Source: Camarhynchus parvulus
Lineage: Eukaryota > Chordata > Aves > Passeriformes > Thraupidae
Direction: 5' to 3'
Length of the DNA stretch: 64,000 bases
Assembly (NCBI RefSeq): GCF_901933205.1
Contig: NC_044573.1
Coordinates: 86,634,546 to 86,698,545 of the forward strand
Below, piece after piece: positions 12,736-59,991 of this stretch. The notes under the pieces were generated by a model that worked only from the letters and a program-made list of their open reading frames with translations, was not told where the DNA came from and made no database searches. The translations under genes were made by a program, and so were the position numbers. The stretch's first letter is position 1; the number at the start of each line of letters is the position of its first letter.

Positions 12736-15700
12736 CCCCAAAGGAATCTTGGACAAGTTTCATGATTGTGGCACCAAAAGGCCCATTGGTGGCAGGAGGC
12801 TGAGCTTGCTGCTTTCTGGTAAAAAGGCTCTTTTTTGTCCAAAGCAAATGGTCACAGCAGCAAAACCACTGTGCATCTTTTCAAGATACACATAGTGTAT
12901 TGTCTGCTAAGTGTATTCTTAGAACCACATGATAATTTCAGCTGAAACTTTGTTAAAATACCTGAATCTGAGCCAGACATGTAAGGCAGAAGACATTGTC
13001 CTGACAGCTGGAGTTTGGGGAGGTTGCAAGCAAGTAGAAACTAGATTTTACAGAAGGAAGTACTGGGCTAGCTAACGATGGAGATTATAATCTCTGCATT
13101 GCTCCTGATGACAGACGGACAAAAGGTGCCCTTCTGCTTCCTAGGGAGGTTTCCAGATTAAAGAAAGGGCCTTTGTTTTTGGTGAGGGGGATTTTGGCTG
13201 AGGAAAGTTAGCAGGTAAACCAAGATAGGAAACCTGCAGCAGCTTGGCATTGTGTGTGAAGTAGAAGCTGCTCATTTGGTGCTAAGTGTATCTCCAGGAG
13301 TTAGAAAGGGCAAGATGCTTTTGGTTTTGGCTTTATTTATAGCTGTTGTGTACTCTCAACTTCCCTCTTTTCAGCTTGCAGCCCAGAGATCAATTCAAAA
13401 TACAGCATAAAGCTTCCCACCTTCCAGAAAATAAATGATGTGATCTCATGGTGGTCCTGCACAGGGTTGAAGTGGGAGATTGAAAAGAATCAAGGAAAAA
13501 CTGCATCATACAGCTATATCTGTATTAGGCCCAACATCTTTATCCTGGGATCAGAATCCTGCTGAGATTTTGCTTGAGGGTAGCTTGTCCTTCCTGCTGG
13601 GAAAAGACACAAGGGTGAGCCACAAGATGACCATGGCTGTGGTGGGAAAGTTGGAGGAAAAGTGACATACAGGAAAGGGGGCCCTGGGTGGGCTCTGTTT
13701 CTTGGGGGTGGCCCATGACCTAGCAGCACTTCTATCTGGAGACAGCCCCATCTGTACAGCTCTTAAACCTGAGAGCACTGATGTATCTGGACAGCCTAAA
13801 CCAAGGAAGCCCATGGTAGGGAGTGGGAGATGAGAAGTCAAGTCCCTGCCACAAGCAAGGAGCCTGGCGCCATGCGCAGCAAAATGGTAGGGACAGCTAG
13901 GCTGCAAAATTACAGCCAAAATTACAAGCTGCTGCTTGCCAGCTGTGTGGCTGAAGGAGCATGCCAGAGCAGACTGGGTTTCCCTCTCACCCCTCTCTGG
14001 CCTCCTGTCAGCCTATCCCTCTGCGCAGTGCCTGGACAAAGCACTAAAAACTGGAAATAGAAATACAGAATTAAAAACTGGAATAAGATGTCCAGGCCCA
14101 GGGTCTGTGTTTCTGTGATGGTTGGAAAACTAGTGGGAATTTCACAATTAAAGCTCAGCAGTATCCACAGTGGGTGGAGATGCTTCCATGCCAGGATTCC
14201 CACAATGGGCAAGACAAGATATATATTGCACCTCTGATGTCAGCTGTAAGAAGCCTATTTCTTGAAGCACCATGCCCTTTTCTGGTCCACACATTTTCAA
14301 GTAATCTCATTTCACATTAGCAGTCATCTCAGATCTTCTCACAATCAAATTAATTTCAATATTTTCTTCCAACATAAAACAGTCTTAACTGAGCACATGG
14401 TACCTTGGAAAACCTCTTCTCTCATAAAATGGCCAAGGAGAGGCAGAGTAGTTCTCTGTGGCGGGAGGTACAGTGATCATCTAGCTGAGCTTCTGGGCTG
14501 GTGGAAGTTCCTTGCAGTGAGGAGTTTGCTGAAGGGTCACACTCCAGCCCACTTTGCTTTCCATTTACTCCTTCTGTTTGCCTGCAGAGCTTTGGAGGTG
14601 CGTGCATGGACTTCCTAACTCACCACTATATCTCTGTTTGCCAAGTGTTTACTTGACCTAAATTCTTTTGAAAACCATCATTTGTGACAACTTAGCACAG
14701 GCTCTACAGAACTGGGTAGCAGATTAATAAGCACTGTGAACTGGACTCACAAGCTCTGACATTTTATCAACAGTACAAGCAGGGTTTTTTAAAAATTTTA
14801 TTTATTTTTTAATGCTACTGATTTCTTAAACTATATTTTTTCTAACTGTAAGATTGACCTGTTGTATATATATCCTAAAATGTTAGTTCACCTTTCAGTC
14901 CTCAGCATAACATCTCTTCAGAAAGGGATTTAATTCTGAAGACAGTTGTGATTCTTACTGAGTAGCTACATCACACCAGGTACCTCACTGGATTCAGAGG
15001 TCTGCTTTTAATGCCAGTTGTTACTGGGACACGATTAAAGGCAGAAATATATTTTAACTGGTGCAGTGGCTTACTATACTTTTTCATTTTGGTATTCCAA
15101 ATAATTACTGTTATATTTTATTTGTCCTTGGTCTAATTCCTTAAATAAACAACTTTCACAGTTCAGTTCCTCTTTCTCTGAGCAGAAGTGTCAGAAATTT
15201 CTTCATTCTTTTTCCTGAAGATAAGTAACACTTTTATAACATGATATTTTATAACTTAAATAAAAAAAATCTTGTGTGGTAAAATTCATTGAAGTACAGA
15301 TTTCCAATTAACATTGGAAATGTCCCCTCCCCCTATGAGCTAATATAGGAAATTAGTGAAGGGTCGACTTAAGATTAAACTTTAAGCTAAATGCTGAATT
15401 GTGGAATTCTGAATGCTAAATGTGGAATTGTGTGTGTGCAATTGTTGACAGTACCCCTGTCAACATTGTAATGGCATTGAATTCTCTTTCAGCTGAGAGG
15501 AAGAAAATAAGAAACCACATATAAAAAACCCAAGGTTAAAAAAATTACAAGCCAGTCAAAATACTCTTCATTGCTGTAAAATTTGCATTAGCTCTGGTAC
15601 TAGCTGCTTCTTCCTCCTCTCCATAAAACATGCTCCAGGTCCACCAATGAGTCCACAAAATGATGGGCTGTAAGAATGCTCCTGATACGGGTTCTTGAAG

Positions 15701-18700
15701 TGCTGTTCCTTGTCACCACCTTTGCACTGGTGGGAACCACCAGCTCAGCTTCCCCTAGAGAGATGTGACCTCCTGACCCTCGCGATGCTGAAAGCCCATG
15801 GGAAACTGGGGGTCTCCCATCATTTGGCCAGTAGAGATCACGAAATGATGGTCAGGTTTAAAAAAAATGCCTACCCAAGTCCTCAGGCTGGGCTGACAGG
15901 CAGCAGAGTGACCTACCTTGTGCTTGTATCTGCCTTTTTACTTCATGCCAAATCCAGCAGTGTCGTTGTTTTTGCTGACCATAGGAAATTGAGCACCAAA
16001 CTGCATCCAGTCAAGGATTATTTAGTTACATTATGGTGTTGATATGAAAAAATAAACATAGACCTGAATGCATGTCTCTACTTGCTCTCTTCATGGTGGT
16101 TGAAGAAGCAAAATTTGCTGTGCAAAGTTGTATAGAACCAGCTGAAAACAGCAAAAACCTGAAAAAACGGTTGGGACCCAGAACCTACCCATCAGGTGCC
16201 ATAGCCAGCCCAGCAAGTGGGAGGGAGGAAAAAAGAAGGAAAAAGCCCATCCTGGCTGCCAGACTGTCTTTTCCTTATTTGCATGAATACATTATTAATT
16301 CTTCTGGCCAAAGAAGATGAGGGTTGTCAGCCCTTGAAAGTTGGTGTGAAATATGAAACTACTGGATACAATGCAACCACATATGACTGGCCACTCCTTA
16401 CAAACCAAACTGAAGCAAGAAGGATTAAATCAAAGTAATACCTCATGTGATTACAGCTCATTGTGTTCAAATAAAAGCTGACGTTAATGAGTGATTTGTT
16501 TGGTGGTGGGGGTGGAGAATTTAGGAGATGCTACAACTTCTGCTCACAGTGCTTGCTATTTATAACACTGTAAAACCACAGCGAACGTGTTAAATGCGCT
16601 GCCACGAGCATGTGCCACTTCAGCTGGGTATCATGGCTAGAATAATTCATTGTGGCTCTTAGCCCTGCCTTTGTACTAGCAATACATTATGTGATCCTGT
16701 ATCAGTTATTCTAGGCATACAAAACCTTGTAGATGTGGTGGTACCTGTGATGATTAAACCATAATTTGTAACTGTAGCTGTGTAATCGGTGTGGGAACGC
16801 TTTACAGTCACGTCTACCTGCTGTTTTTACAGCCCTCCTCTAAACAATTTACATAGAAACGAAGAACAAATGAGACCAGAGTCCTCAGCCAGCAAAACTG
16901 AGCAAAGAGAAGTATGTCAGTGCTAATTACCTCCAGCACCCTGCTGGGGCTGCCTCTCAGCAGCTCTGCAGGCTGTGATACAGTGGGTTCAGTAGTATTC
17001 CTGTTTAATTTGCTCAGAGCTGCTGGGGAAGTAATCTTCCAGCAGAAATCAGTGCTAGTTAAATTATTTTCCCCCAAAACTAGTCCTGTTAGCTATAGTA
17101 CTTGTGTCTTTCTGTCTTTGTACTCTTCTTGTTTTGCCCTGGATTCTCTGTGCCATGTAACCATATCTCTTTATAGCAAGGCTTAGAAATCTGGGGGAAG
17201 GAAGAAGTCCTGAATGCAGAAAGAGACTTCAGGAACTTGGCCTGCTTTATTTTTATTTTATCTGTATGGAGGTTTTTTTGGGTTTTGTTTTTTTTTTTTT
17301 GCATTTTTTTTAGTTATTTATTGTACTTTTCCTAGTGCTAAGTGGATTTTGAACTGAGCTTTATGAATTACTTAAACTATGCTGATGCAAAATCTATTTC
17401 TATCCATTCTTTATGTTTTCTTTATATCCTACAATGTACATTACTATTAAATTCTGATTACTTTGAGTATTACTGCTTTCCTTGTAGCAGTACTAACCTC
17501 CTCTGGACTCACTCAAGCCCATGGATATCCTTGCTCTAGGCCTTTTTGTAAGAATCTCAACTTGAAACTTGGCATTCTTTGCTTGAATTGCCTTTTGACA
17601 AGCCAGAAAGCAATTCTGTCTGAGCTGTGCTGAGGAGGGAGAGCTACAGCATGACCTTGCTCTTGCTTCTTTCAAATCGTAACTTCCAGGAACACTCCTG
17701 AGATCAGTCCAGCCTTATCTGTATTTCACATTTCATTGTCTGAGTTCTTTGTAAGTCACAGAAACCTAATTTTTTGTTCAGGATCACTCAGGATGATGGT
17801 ATCTAGTAAGAGAAATTGAGATTTTCAGCACTGAAGCTCTTGGCTATATGCCCAGACCAGGCTGGAGTGACTGAAGGATGGCTCTTTCTTTGATGGACTT
17901 ATGACATAAATTTTTTTGGTCATGACCAGTCTCCCAGCTTTCAACGATGAAGTGACTGTGTGTATAACTGGTACTCCTGGTGTCATTCCCAACAGAGAGC
18001 CCTGGAAGCACTGAACTGTTCAGCAGGGTGATCTCTTGCACTCAACACAGCTCTGCTAGCAGTGGCATGCAGGAGAGCTTGCTCACCTCCTGCTGTGTAT
18101 GTCCTGCAAACAACCGGCTGCAGCCTTTGTTAATGAGCACCTTAACACCATTTAATGGGGGCAACAGGGACTGTCACAAACCCTGATGTGGCTCCCTGAT
18201 CACAATGTGAATAGCAGGAAGATATGTGAACTGTAATCTCACAGTGAGAGCAGACTTCATCTATTCCCCTCTGAATCAGAGCTGGTAGAAGTCTGACCTT
18301 GTCTGCACAAGATTGAAGAAAGTGGTTGGCTGGGAAAGAAGCACAAAGCTGCTCCCCACACTCATTTACTCCTCCTGCAGAAGAGGTACACCTCTGGCTC
18401 TACCTCTTTTATCAAATGGCAGCTGGAACCAGGTAATCCTCCTGCAGGACTGCGAGACCAGCACAACTTAATTCCTTCTGCATGTGAGCCACACCTTGGC
18501 TTGCTGTGGAAATGTGTAATGCAGCAGGACTGCTTCTATCAGAGAGGGCAACACTGCTCCGAACCCCCGGGGGGCACAGTGCCCCAGGTAATAAGGTTGT
18601 CAGGTATGTGTTAGTATGAATCCTGGCGATTTGCTGTCCTCCCTTCTCACAACTTGCATGCCTGGCTATAGCTTCTAGTTACTGTATTGTATCACAATTC

Positions 18701-20924
18701 TCTTTTCTCACCCCTTTTTCAAGACCTCTCCCACCAAAACTTGTCCCAATATGAGATGTCTTCTTCATTTAGGGAAGGTTCTTTATTGCTGCTATTTCCT
18801 AGTGCAGAAGAACCAGAGATACCAGTAACTTATTACACTGACCAAAGCTGAACAAGTTTGCTTGCTTGGGAGTTTGCTTTCTACAGTGAGAATACTATTT
18901 TCTCAAGAATGGCACTGATTTGCCTTTTGACTTCCTCAGTGCCTATTTCCACACCATAGCTTCAGGTGAAAGTATTTCACCTCTGCAGTGGGCCAGGGGC
19001 ACTAGCACTGATTTAATGTCCTAAGCTTCCAAGGATTTTGTCAAAACCCTATGACACTAGCTGTCCATCGTAGAGAAAGGAAAGATGTTTATCCTTGTAT
19101 TGAGTGTCAGCTGGTGAAGGCAGATCTCATAAATAAGTATTAAGCTTTCTTGCAATCAGTCTGTCCCCCCTGGGCTCCCTGAGACTCGTGAGAAGCGTGC
19201 AAATAGTTTGACTCATTCTTCATTAAAGTATACAAACTCACCCGATTGTCAGTCACCCTCCTGTAGTACTGCCTAGACTTGTCACAGTGAGGCCTAGTCA
19301 TGAGACACATGACAGCATCTGCAGAAGTGACATCTCATGTCAGATTTTGTATCCATGTCATGGAAGAAAGGTTTAAGCAGTTTACAAGCATCTGAGACAA
19401 TCAGTGTAGTGCTGGGATCTGAAGACCTCTTTGTCTGGAGGGCATGCTGGGCATTTCTCCCAAATGGCACAGAGGACGGTGGGACAGAGAGCACTGTAAG
19501 ATGGTGAGAGAACCTTCCCACTGAGGCCACTGCTAGAGCTCTTGCCTGTTGACAGATTCAGCTGTGGGACAATGTGGGTGCTTCCAAACAAGCAGAAGAT
19601 GGACACAAGGTCCTGAGGTGCTACTGACCAGTCTGTTTTTTAGAGCTGGAGTTCAGGAGGCAATGTGTTCATCCTTCTGTTCAGCAATTAAGCAGGTCAT
19701 GTTGTTCTCCAGTTTCAAACGCTTTGATTTATCCCATTCCCATGATGTTGTCCTTTGTAGTACTGCATGTCCTAGGTAAACTGGGGGTAGTCAGCAGTAG
19801 CCCTCCCTTGTTCATGTGCCCTGCTGCATGGCTGCTCTGTAGTCTCACTTCTTCAGAGAGTTCCCTAGGAACAGAGGCACTGAGGTCACTGAATTTAGGC
19901 AAAGCAATCTTGGCAGCAAATCTGCTGTTGGTCACAGAGGCTTGTGAACAGTTTGAGCCTTATATCTGCCTCAATATTTGTTCAGTTGATCTCTGCTGAG
20001 CCTCCACATTCCCTGCATCTGGTTCAATATCTTCTGTGTCAAATCTTGGGTTGGAGCTGCCATAAGAAGATTGATTTTCCTAACCTAGCTCCTCTGCCTG
20101 GAATCAGGGAGGACCAGTCTCACTAGCAGCTGCAAGAGGTGCATCTGAAGTGCCTGGCTGGCCCTGGCTAGGACCCACTAATTGTGACAGAGATGGTCCT
20201 CCTCATCCCCACCTCTGGAATCTGCTGGGTAGCTTCCTGCATCCCTGTCTTTGCCAAGCTCTGCCAGCACACAACAGGTTGGTTTGATTTATCCTGTTGA
20301 AGTTATCTAATGTCCCGCTGCGGGGCTGGGAAGGTTCAGGAGTGCTGGTGTGTGCCTGCCCTGCTTCCGAGCACATGTGAACACATTTATGAATGCTCTT
20401 TTGTAATTACTGAATATATTGATGGAAGGAAGAAACAATTAGTTCTGACAGTTATTTTAAAAGATATTTATAAGAAAAAGTTAACATTTTAAAAGTTTCT
20501 TGTTTTGTAGGTCTGCAAAGAGTAACAACATGCAAGTACCTAAAATGTCATTTTAAAACCAAAAAACAGGCAGATCACTCAAATTTCCACAGAAATTTAA
20601 CAAGTGCAGCTTGTAGGATTTATCAGCTGATTTAAGAAGAGCCCAACAACAAATACATTGCAACTTTGTACGATTAAGTGTTGTTGGTACCGTGCAGGGA
20701 TTGAAGAACAGAGACAATTACAATAAAGTCCCTCTCTCCTATTCCTATATCTGCACCCAATTATAATTATGCAAGAAATTAGCAATATTTCAAGAACAGG
20801 GCTGATGTTAACTCCCTCTTTTCAAAAGTATTTTGTGTTGCTGTGTAGATTACAAAATTGCTATTATGTAACCAGAAAAACGAGATCCTTTAAGGCTGTT
20901 TTGCCATCGGAGCTCAGGAGCACA
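12736..20924. other. Intergenic, upstream of LRRC1
   Basis: About 8.2 kb with no recognised exon or RNA gene. 14760-15560 is notably AT-rich; 18300-20300 is more balanced. Regulatory elements for LRRC1 could lie here but cannot be identified from this sequence alone. Confidence 0.55.
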
Positions 20925-21005
20925 TCGCCCTATTCACAGGGGTGTAGAGGTGGGACTGCCGGAGCCCTGAGCCGGCGGACGCGGGCAGAGGACTCCCAGT
21001 CTTTG
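20925..21005. promoter_or_regulatory. Small GC/CpG-rich patch upstream of main island
   Basis: A short GC-rich segment with several CpGs (for example gagccggcggacgcgggcag at about 20970). It is separated from the main island by about 230 bp of AT-rich DNA that includes a 16-T run (21108-21123) and a CCAAT motif at 21133-21137. It could be a detached shoulder of the promoter or a minor upstream start region. Nothing in the sequence decides this. Confidence 0.35.
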
Positions 21006-21239
21006 TCTTCCTTAACCCTTGTGACCTAACGATTGCCCTTTTGAAAGTGGATTAAAAACCCTATTTTCAGAAAGCCTTGAGGATAGTATATATTTGTCTC
21101 TTTCCTATTTTTTTTTTTTTTTTAATTTTAGACCAATGCAATTTGAGAAGGGAAATATTACTCAGGGCCAGGTACCTAGAGTGCGTTCCATAGATTTTTT
21201 TGTGTTACTTTCCAGACAGAGTTCTAAAAATTGAAAAGA

Positions 21240-55129
<33,890 letters not shown>

Positions 55130-55924
55130 TAAGTTCTTTGCACTTTATTACTTCTTAAATTTGTTTTTTTCTTTATTGTTGCACTTCTTGTATAAATGAC
55201 TCACATAATTGTATTTAATACACCTATAAAATTATTTACAGGTCTACCCTTATTTTTTCTATTCTTTCAAGTTGGAGGGATCTCTTTAAAAAAACCCTAA
55301 AAAATGGCATTTTCACTTGACATGAGCAGGTTAATGCAGAACTTGTAGTGTGTATGTGTACAGTTAAACTCTGTTCTTTAGGTTTTAAAATAACTTGGAA
55401 TTTTAGGTGCAAAATTAATTCAATGTTTTGTCATGCTGATCTGACCTTTTGCTTTCCTAAGTAGACCATTGATCCATTATTGTGAACATGTCAGATGGCT
55501 TGCAGCTTAGCTCAAAACCAGGCAATTGCTGGCACAAGAACAGATGGGTAAAAAGCTGGCTGTGATCAGGATGGAAATTTAGAAGCTTCCTAACTAGCTA
55601 TGGGAGCAGTCTGGTTTTGAAAAAAACTTCAGTGGGAACTGTGGAGATGAAAATTCATGGAACAGCTTTTAAGATGAAATTTTATATGTTTTTAACATGT
55701 TTGTTCACTCTGGAAGGTAGATCAGCGTTGCAAGGAGAGACTTTCAAAGTGGATACATGTGGAAAGTGAAGTGAGCAATGTTTATGTGCCTCCTTTTGAC
55801 TGAAATAAACATCCACACTGGCAGATGGGAAATCTCTTTCCCCTTAGTGGAGTGAAGGCTGTCTTTTCCAATTTGAGGGAGAAGTAGTAGTTCCATGTCT
55901 CCTCACTTAAGCATTTGAGAATGA

Positions 55925-56225
55925 CTGTGCTGATTCAGCCCAAAGGCTCATCTGGCCCAGCTTCCTTCTGCCGTGTCCCTAAGTAGATGCCTGGTGACGG
56001 TTTGGAAGAACAACTTGTGTGTGTGTGTGTGTGATGAATCTTTTTTCCATCCCTGACTGTTCCTGGTTCAGAGGATTTCCTGAGCTTTGGATTTTGGTTT
56101 GTCTAATTGATAGCCCATAATGAATCTGTTTTGTGTACTTGTCCAGTTTCTCCTTGAGCATATGTAGACATCTTTAGTATCCTCTCCTGGCAAATAGCTG
56201 CACACAACTATTACGCATTTGACTG
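55925..56225 (-). mobile_element. Old CR1/L3-type LINE 3' region, with GT repeat inside
   Basis: The plus strand starts tgattcagcccaaaggctca followed by tctggcccagcttcc. Its complement resembles the widespread reptile/bird element end 'GGxxACTGGGCTAGATGGACCTTTGGTCTG'. Further right, 'taatgaatctgttttgtgta', 'cttgtccagtttctccttga' and 'tcctctcctggcaaatagctgc' fit the same element as I remember it. Divergence is high, so this is an ancient copy in intron 4. The family name is from memory and uncertain. Confidence 0.45.
56016..56033. repeat. (GT)n microsatellite
   Basis: Nine uninterrupted GT units inside the old CR1-type element in intron 4. Confidence 0.9.
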
Positions 56226-59200
56226 GTTTGTTGTTAGTTCAGTGAAATCCAGATGTTTCTAAAGAGAGGAGTCCTGCAGAAAGGATCTTAATCATAAGAG
56301 CTCCTGCAATGTAGTCAAGTTCAGACTGGCATTACTTTAGCCACTTCCCATGGGTATGAAAGCTCCCAGCTGGCATCACACCAGCTGCAACAGGAGTGGA
56401 AAATCTCTTTTGAAACCTCCCGCAAGCACTAACAGGTACAGATAGTGTGAGCCCAGTGATTAGGGCAGAGTCTTACCTAAAAATTGCTTGGGCCGTGTTG
56501 TGATATTCATACTGTGATATATTGTGGTATTCTTCCTTCACTGTAAGAGTTCACATAACTTTTCATGCAGCTTTTTCAGCACTGGCAGCTAAGAAAAGGC
56601 CTGTTCAAGCTTTGCATTTACCAAAAATCAAGGCAAAAAATTTGGGATCCCACCTGATTCTGAAAATAAATAGAACAAACAGGACAAGCACAATTTCCAA
56701 AAGCATGCTATGGACTGCTGCTTTTCAGACAGTAGCTGCAGGAATGTTGTTGGCTTCCCTGACACCTCACTGGCTGTGGTGGCTCTGGCTTCTTCCTTGT
56801 TCTGCCTCTCATTTGGTAGTGTCACTGGTGATAGTCTCTGTTTTGGAGCAGATGACTGGACACAGGTACAGTTAAAATGGGGATACCAGAACTTGTTGTG
56901 ATGTTGATATGCGGAGCTGTGCAAGAAAGAAAGGTAAAAATTTACCTCTTACTGATCCTAAGCAGTTTCAGCGTGAGCTCTCACAGAACAGAGCAATGCA
57001 ACCCATCCTCTTTTAAAATCAGTATCTGATCCTTGATATTGAAACTAAAATTCTGGCGTCCTCACTTGTGCCAGGAAGAGCCACAGGCTTGTACTGGCGG
57101 TCTTGGTGAGTTCTTGTGGAGTGATAGGCTTTATTCAAGTCTGGCAGGTGCTTTGATCTGGGAAGTGTTCCCACATTAGCTGTTTAGAATATGAATATTG
57201 TGTTTTTACAAAAACACTTTAATCTCATTAGTAGAAACTTTTATTATCAGGTTTATATTTAAAGAAGCAGAAACAGATGTGTGGGGCTGTTGTTTTTGCC
57301 TTATCAGGTATTCAAAATAGGTGGGAATATGTTGGGAAGTTGACAGGAAGCTTGGACTGAAAATGCATCGTTTTGAACTCAGAAGAATGATAATGTTGCA
57401 TGAGGGAAACTCATGGGGTGTCCACCCAAAATGTACCTGTTCCTGAAGTCTATTGAGGAATGTCCAACAGAGAGTTCCTATCTGATTCCAACTCAAAATT
57501 ATTGGGAGGTCTTGTAGTGAACTGGAACTGCAACCTAAAGTCCTTATGGATCACTTGAGAGTGAATTTTACTGACTTTTTAGCAGTAGATCTATAAGTAA
57601 GAAATTTATTTTTCAGTCTGGCTACCAACACGTGCAACTGTCCTATTTTAGTTGCCAAAATTTTCGTCATTTACTGGAAGTGAATTTGATGGTGTTGCCA
57701 ATCACCTTGTATTTGGTAAAAGCAGTGGAATGCTCTGTGGCTTTTCCAAAGGTAAAACCCACCAATTCGTACTTGTTGTTCCTTCCTTTGTTATTTTTCA
57801 TCTGCTGGGATCCCATTCCCCCAATGCTGGGAGTCGAAAGGTAGTGCTAATTTTGTTTTTCTGGCTAAGCAGACTAAGTCAGTCTGTAAAAGATGTTTGG
57901 ATGTGTTTGCAAATGCCTTATTGGAGTTTCAGTATGCTTTGGATAATAATGCATGTTGTTATTTGATGGAATAGGCTGAACCAATGAGATCTGCCAAACA
58001 GTGTGCAAATCTATACCGGTAGTTATTCTACTATAGTTGGACTTGTTTGGGGAAAGATTTGAAGTCCCTGTGCTTGCTGCAGGGCCACTAGAGTATGTAG
58101 AAACTTGGAGAAATGCATCCTGATTACTTACAGTCTTATGGTGCTGTCTAGGAAGCTGCCTAGAACAGCCAGTGAGATCTCTAACTCATCTTCATGTAGT
58201 ACAGAGATCAGTATGTACTTAGTGTCTCTCTCTCTTTTTGAGCTACCTACTTATAATCTTGTGGTGATGGGAATTTGCCCTTAAATGGGGAAAGCAGCAA
58301 AAGCAATGGCAAATCTTTTACAAACAGCAGTGCTTTAATGTTAGTAAGTTCTTACTAATGGCAGATAATAGACCTGAATTGCCTTGCTGGGAGCCCTTAC
58401 TGGAAGTGTGTCTTCCTTGTGAATTCACATCTCCAGTCTGTTTTTCCCATGGTCTGATGTATGAGTGCCGGAGTTCAGCTTCACTGTCCCAGGCCAGTGC
58501 CTGAACTTGTTCAAACTGCTGATATTTAGAGTTCCATCAGTACTTTTACTGTGCTGTCAGGCATTCTTCTGCACAGATCTTTTATAGTTTTCTTTTCCTT
58601 TGTATTGCCAAAGGGAGTATTTTTAAATACTTAAAACTGGACGTTTGAAGAACATAGGCAAGGCTTTCCTTGAACATTTTCTTTCCTCTTGCTTATGCAT
58701 AACCATGCTCCAAGTATGTCAGCTTTTTGTACTCTGTGTGACCACTTCAGTCTGCTTTCCTGATGCTGTTACATGTGCTGTTTTTTTCTTGCTGGATTAA
58801 ACCTACTTCTTCTAAGCTCATGTATTGTTTCAGGGCTTTCTAGAAAGATGTGTGATGAACATAGGAGTGGATAACAGACTATATGTCCTAATGTTACCAG
58901 TGCTGCTTTTTGTGTTTCTCTGTGATTTGTGTTCTCTTAACTCAGGGTTTGGTTCCTATTTGGAGTAAAGCAGTGAATGCTATTACATGGGAGATGCTTA
59001 AGCTGATAATAGGTGGGTGCAGTTTGGAGCAGGACTTGTCCTGTTGGCTAGTTGAACCATTTGGAGAAACAAGTTACACAGTTAAAGCTGTGAGTAGGAG
59101 TGTCTTTTACAGCCTTTCTCAGACTAATGAGAGCAAGTCTAATTTCCTTGCTTATTCTGCAGGGCCGTCTGTGTCTAGAGCTGCCCAACAAGCAGGCATA

Positions 59201-59975
59201 ACCTGTTCCTCCCAGCGTGGGTAACATTTAGGAATTTCCCCTTGCTTCTAGGTTTATTTTTCTTCAGTACTTCCTTATTCACATAGTGGCCAAAACACAG
59301 GGCATGGCTTTTTCCTGAAATTGAAAATCAGAGTATTTGTACATAAGGATATTTGAATAAATTGGGATGTCTGTGAGACTTCCTATGGCATGTCTTATAA
59401 TAATAGTATGAATATTCCAGCACCTTTCTTGTCCATATGTGTTCATTCTGTAGTGTTGGCTTCAGGCCACTGTAATATTGGCTTTTTCACAGTAACGACT
59501 GAGGATTTTAGAGTTCTGCATAGTGGTCTTCAGGCTTAATATCTAGAAAGAGCAGAGAGATTGTGTCAGCTTTGTGTGTTTGTTATTTTTTTGTGGTTCT
59601 TAGGCTTGAATAAGATCCAGGTACCTTCTTTGGAAAGCCTTTTATGTGTCTGCAGTGTTTAATCTAGCATTGGACTCTCAGAACAGTACTTCATGAGGAA
59701 TTGTCCTTAGCTGAAAAAACAGTCATTTCAGCATGAAATGCATATCTGAAAAAGACAGTTATCTGTCATGTTCTCTAAGGGTGCCAAAATCAACTAAATT
59801 CTTAAACGGCTGAAGCAAAGGGCAGAGCTTCACTAGTGTATTTTAAATTATGATTGAAGACCTGCTGCCCATTGGCACACCAGACACCTAACTCATATCC
59901 AGTTTAGTTTTTAGCTTTAACCACTTTTTCAGCAGTCTTGTCTGTGCCTGGGAAAGATAAAGATTACCAGATGAC

Positions 59976-59991
59976 TTTTTTTTTTTTTTTT
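59976..59991. repeat. Poly-T run (16)
   Basis: Uninterrupted T homopolymer in intron 4. No retroposed gene body was seen on either side. Confidence 0.85.

Noticed and set aside
12505..12895. Overlapping open frames on both strands rich in F/V/G/W or K/N/P/T
   Set aside because: Translations of the T/G-rich low-complexity tract, not genes.
13551..13919. 122-codon minus-strand frame
   Set aside because: No domain resemblance and overlaps other frames; consistent with chance.
1..20924. Expected upstream neighbour (KLHL31 by human gene order)
   Set aside because: No BTB or Kelch coding sequence was seen on either strand, so the neighbour lies further left if the order is conserved.
57632..57966. 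Plus-strand frames of about 70-104 codons in intron 4, considered as a possible exon 5
   Set aside because: No LRR pattern and nothing like the expected continuation after ALPENIGN.
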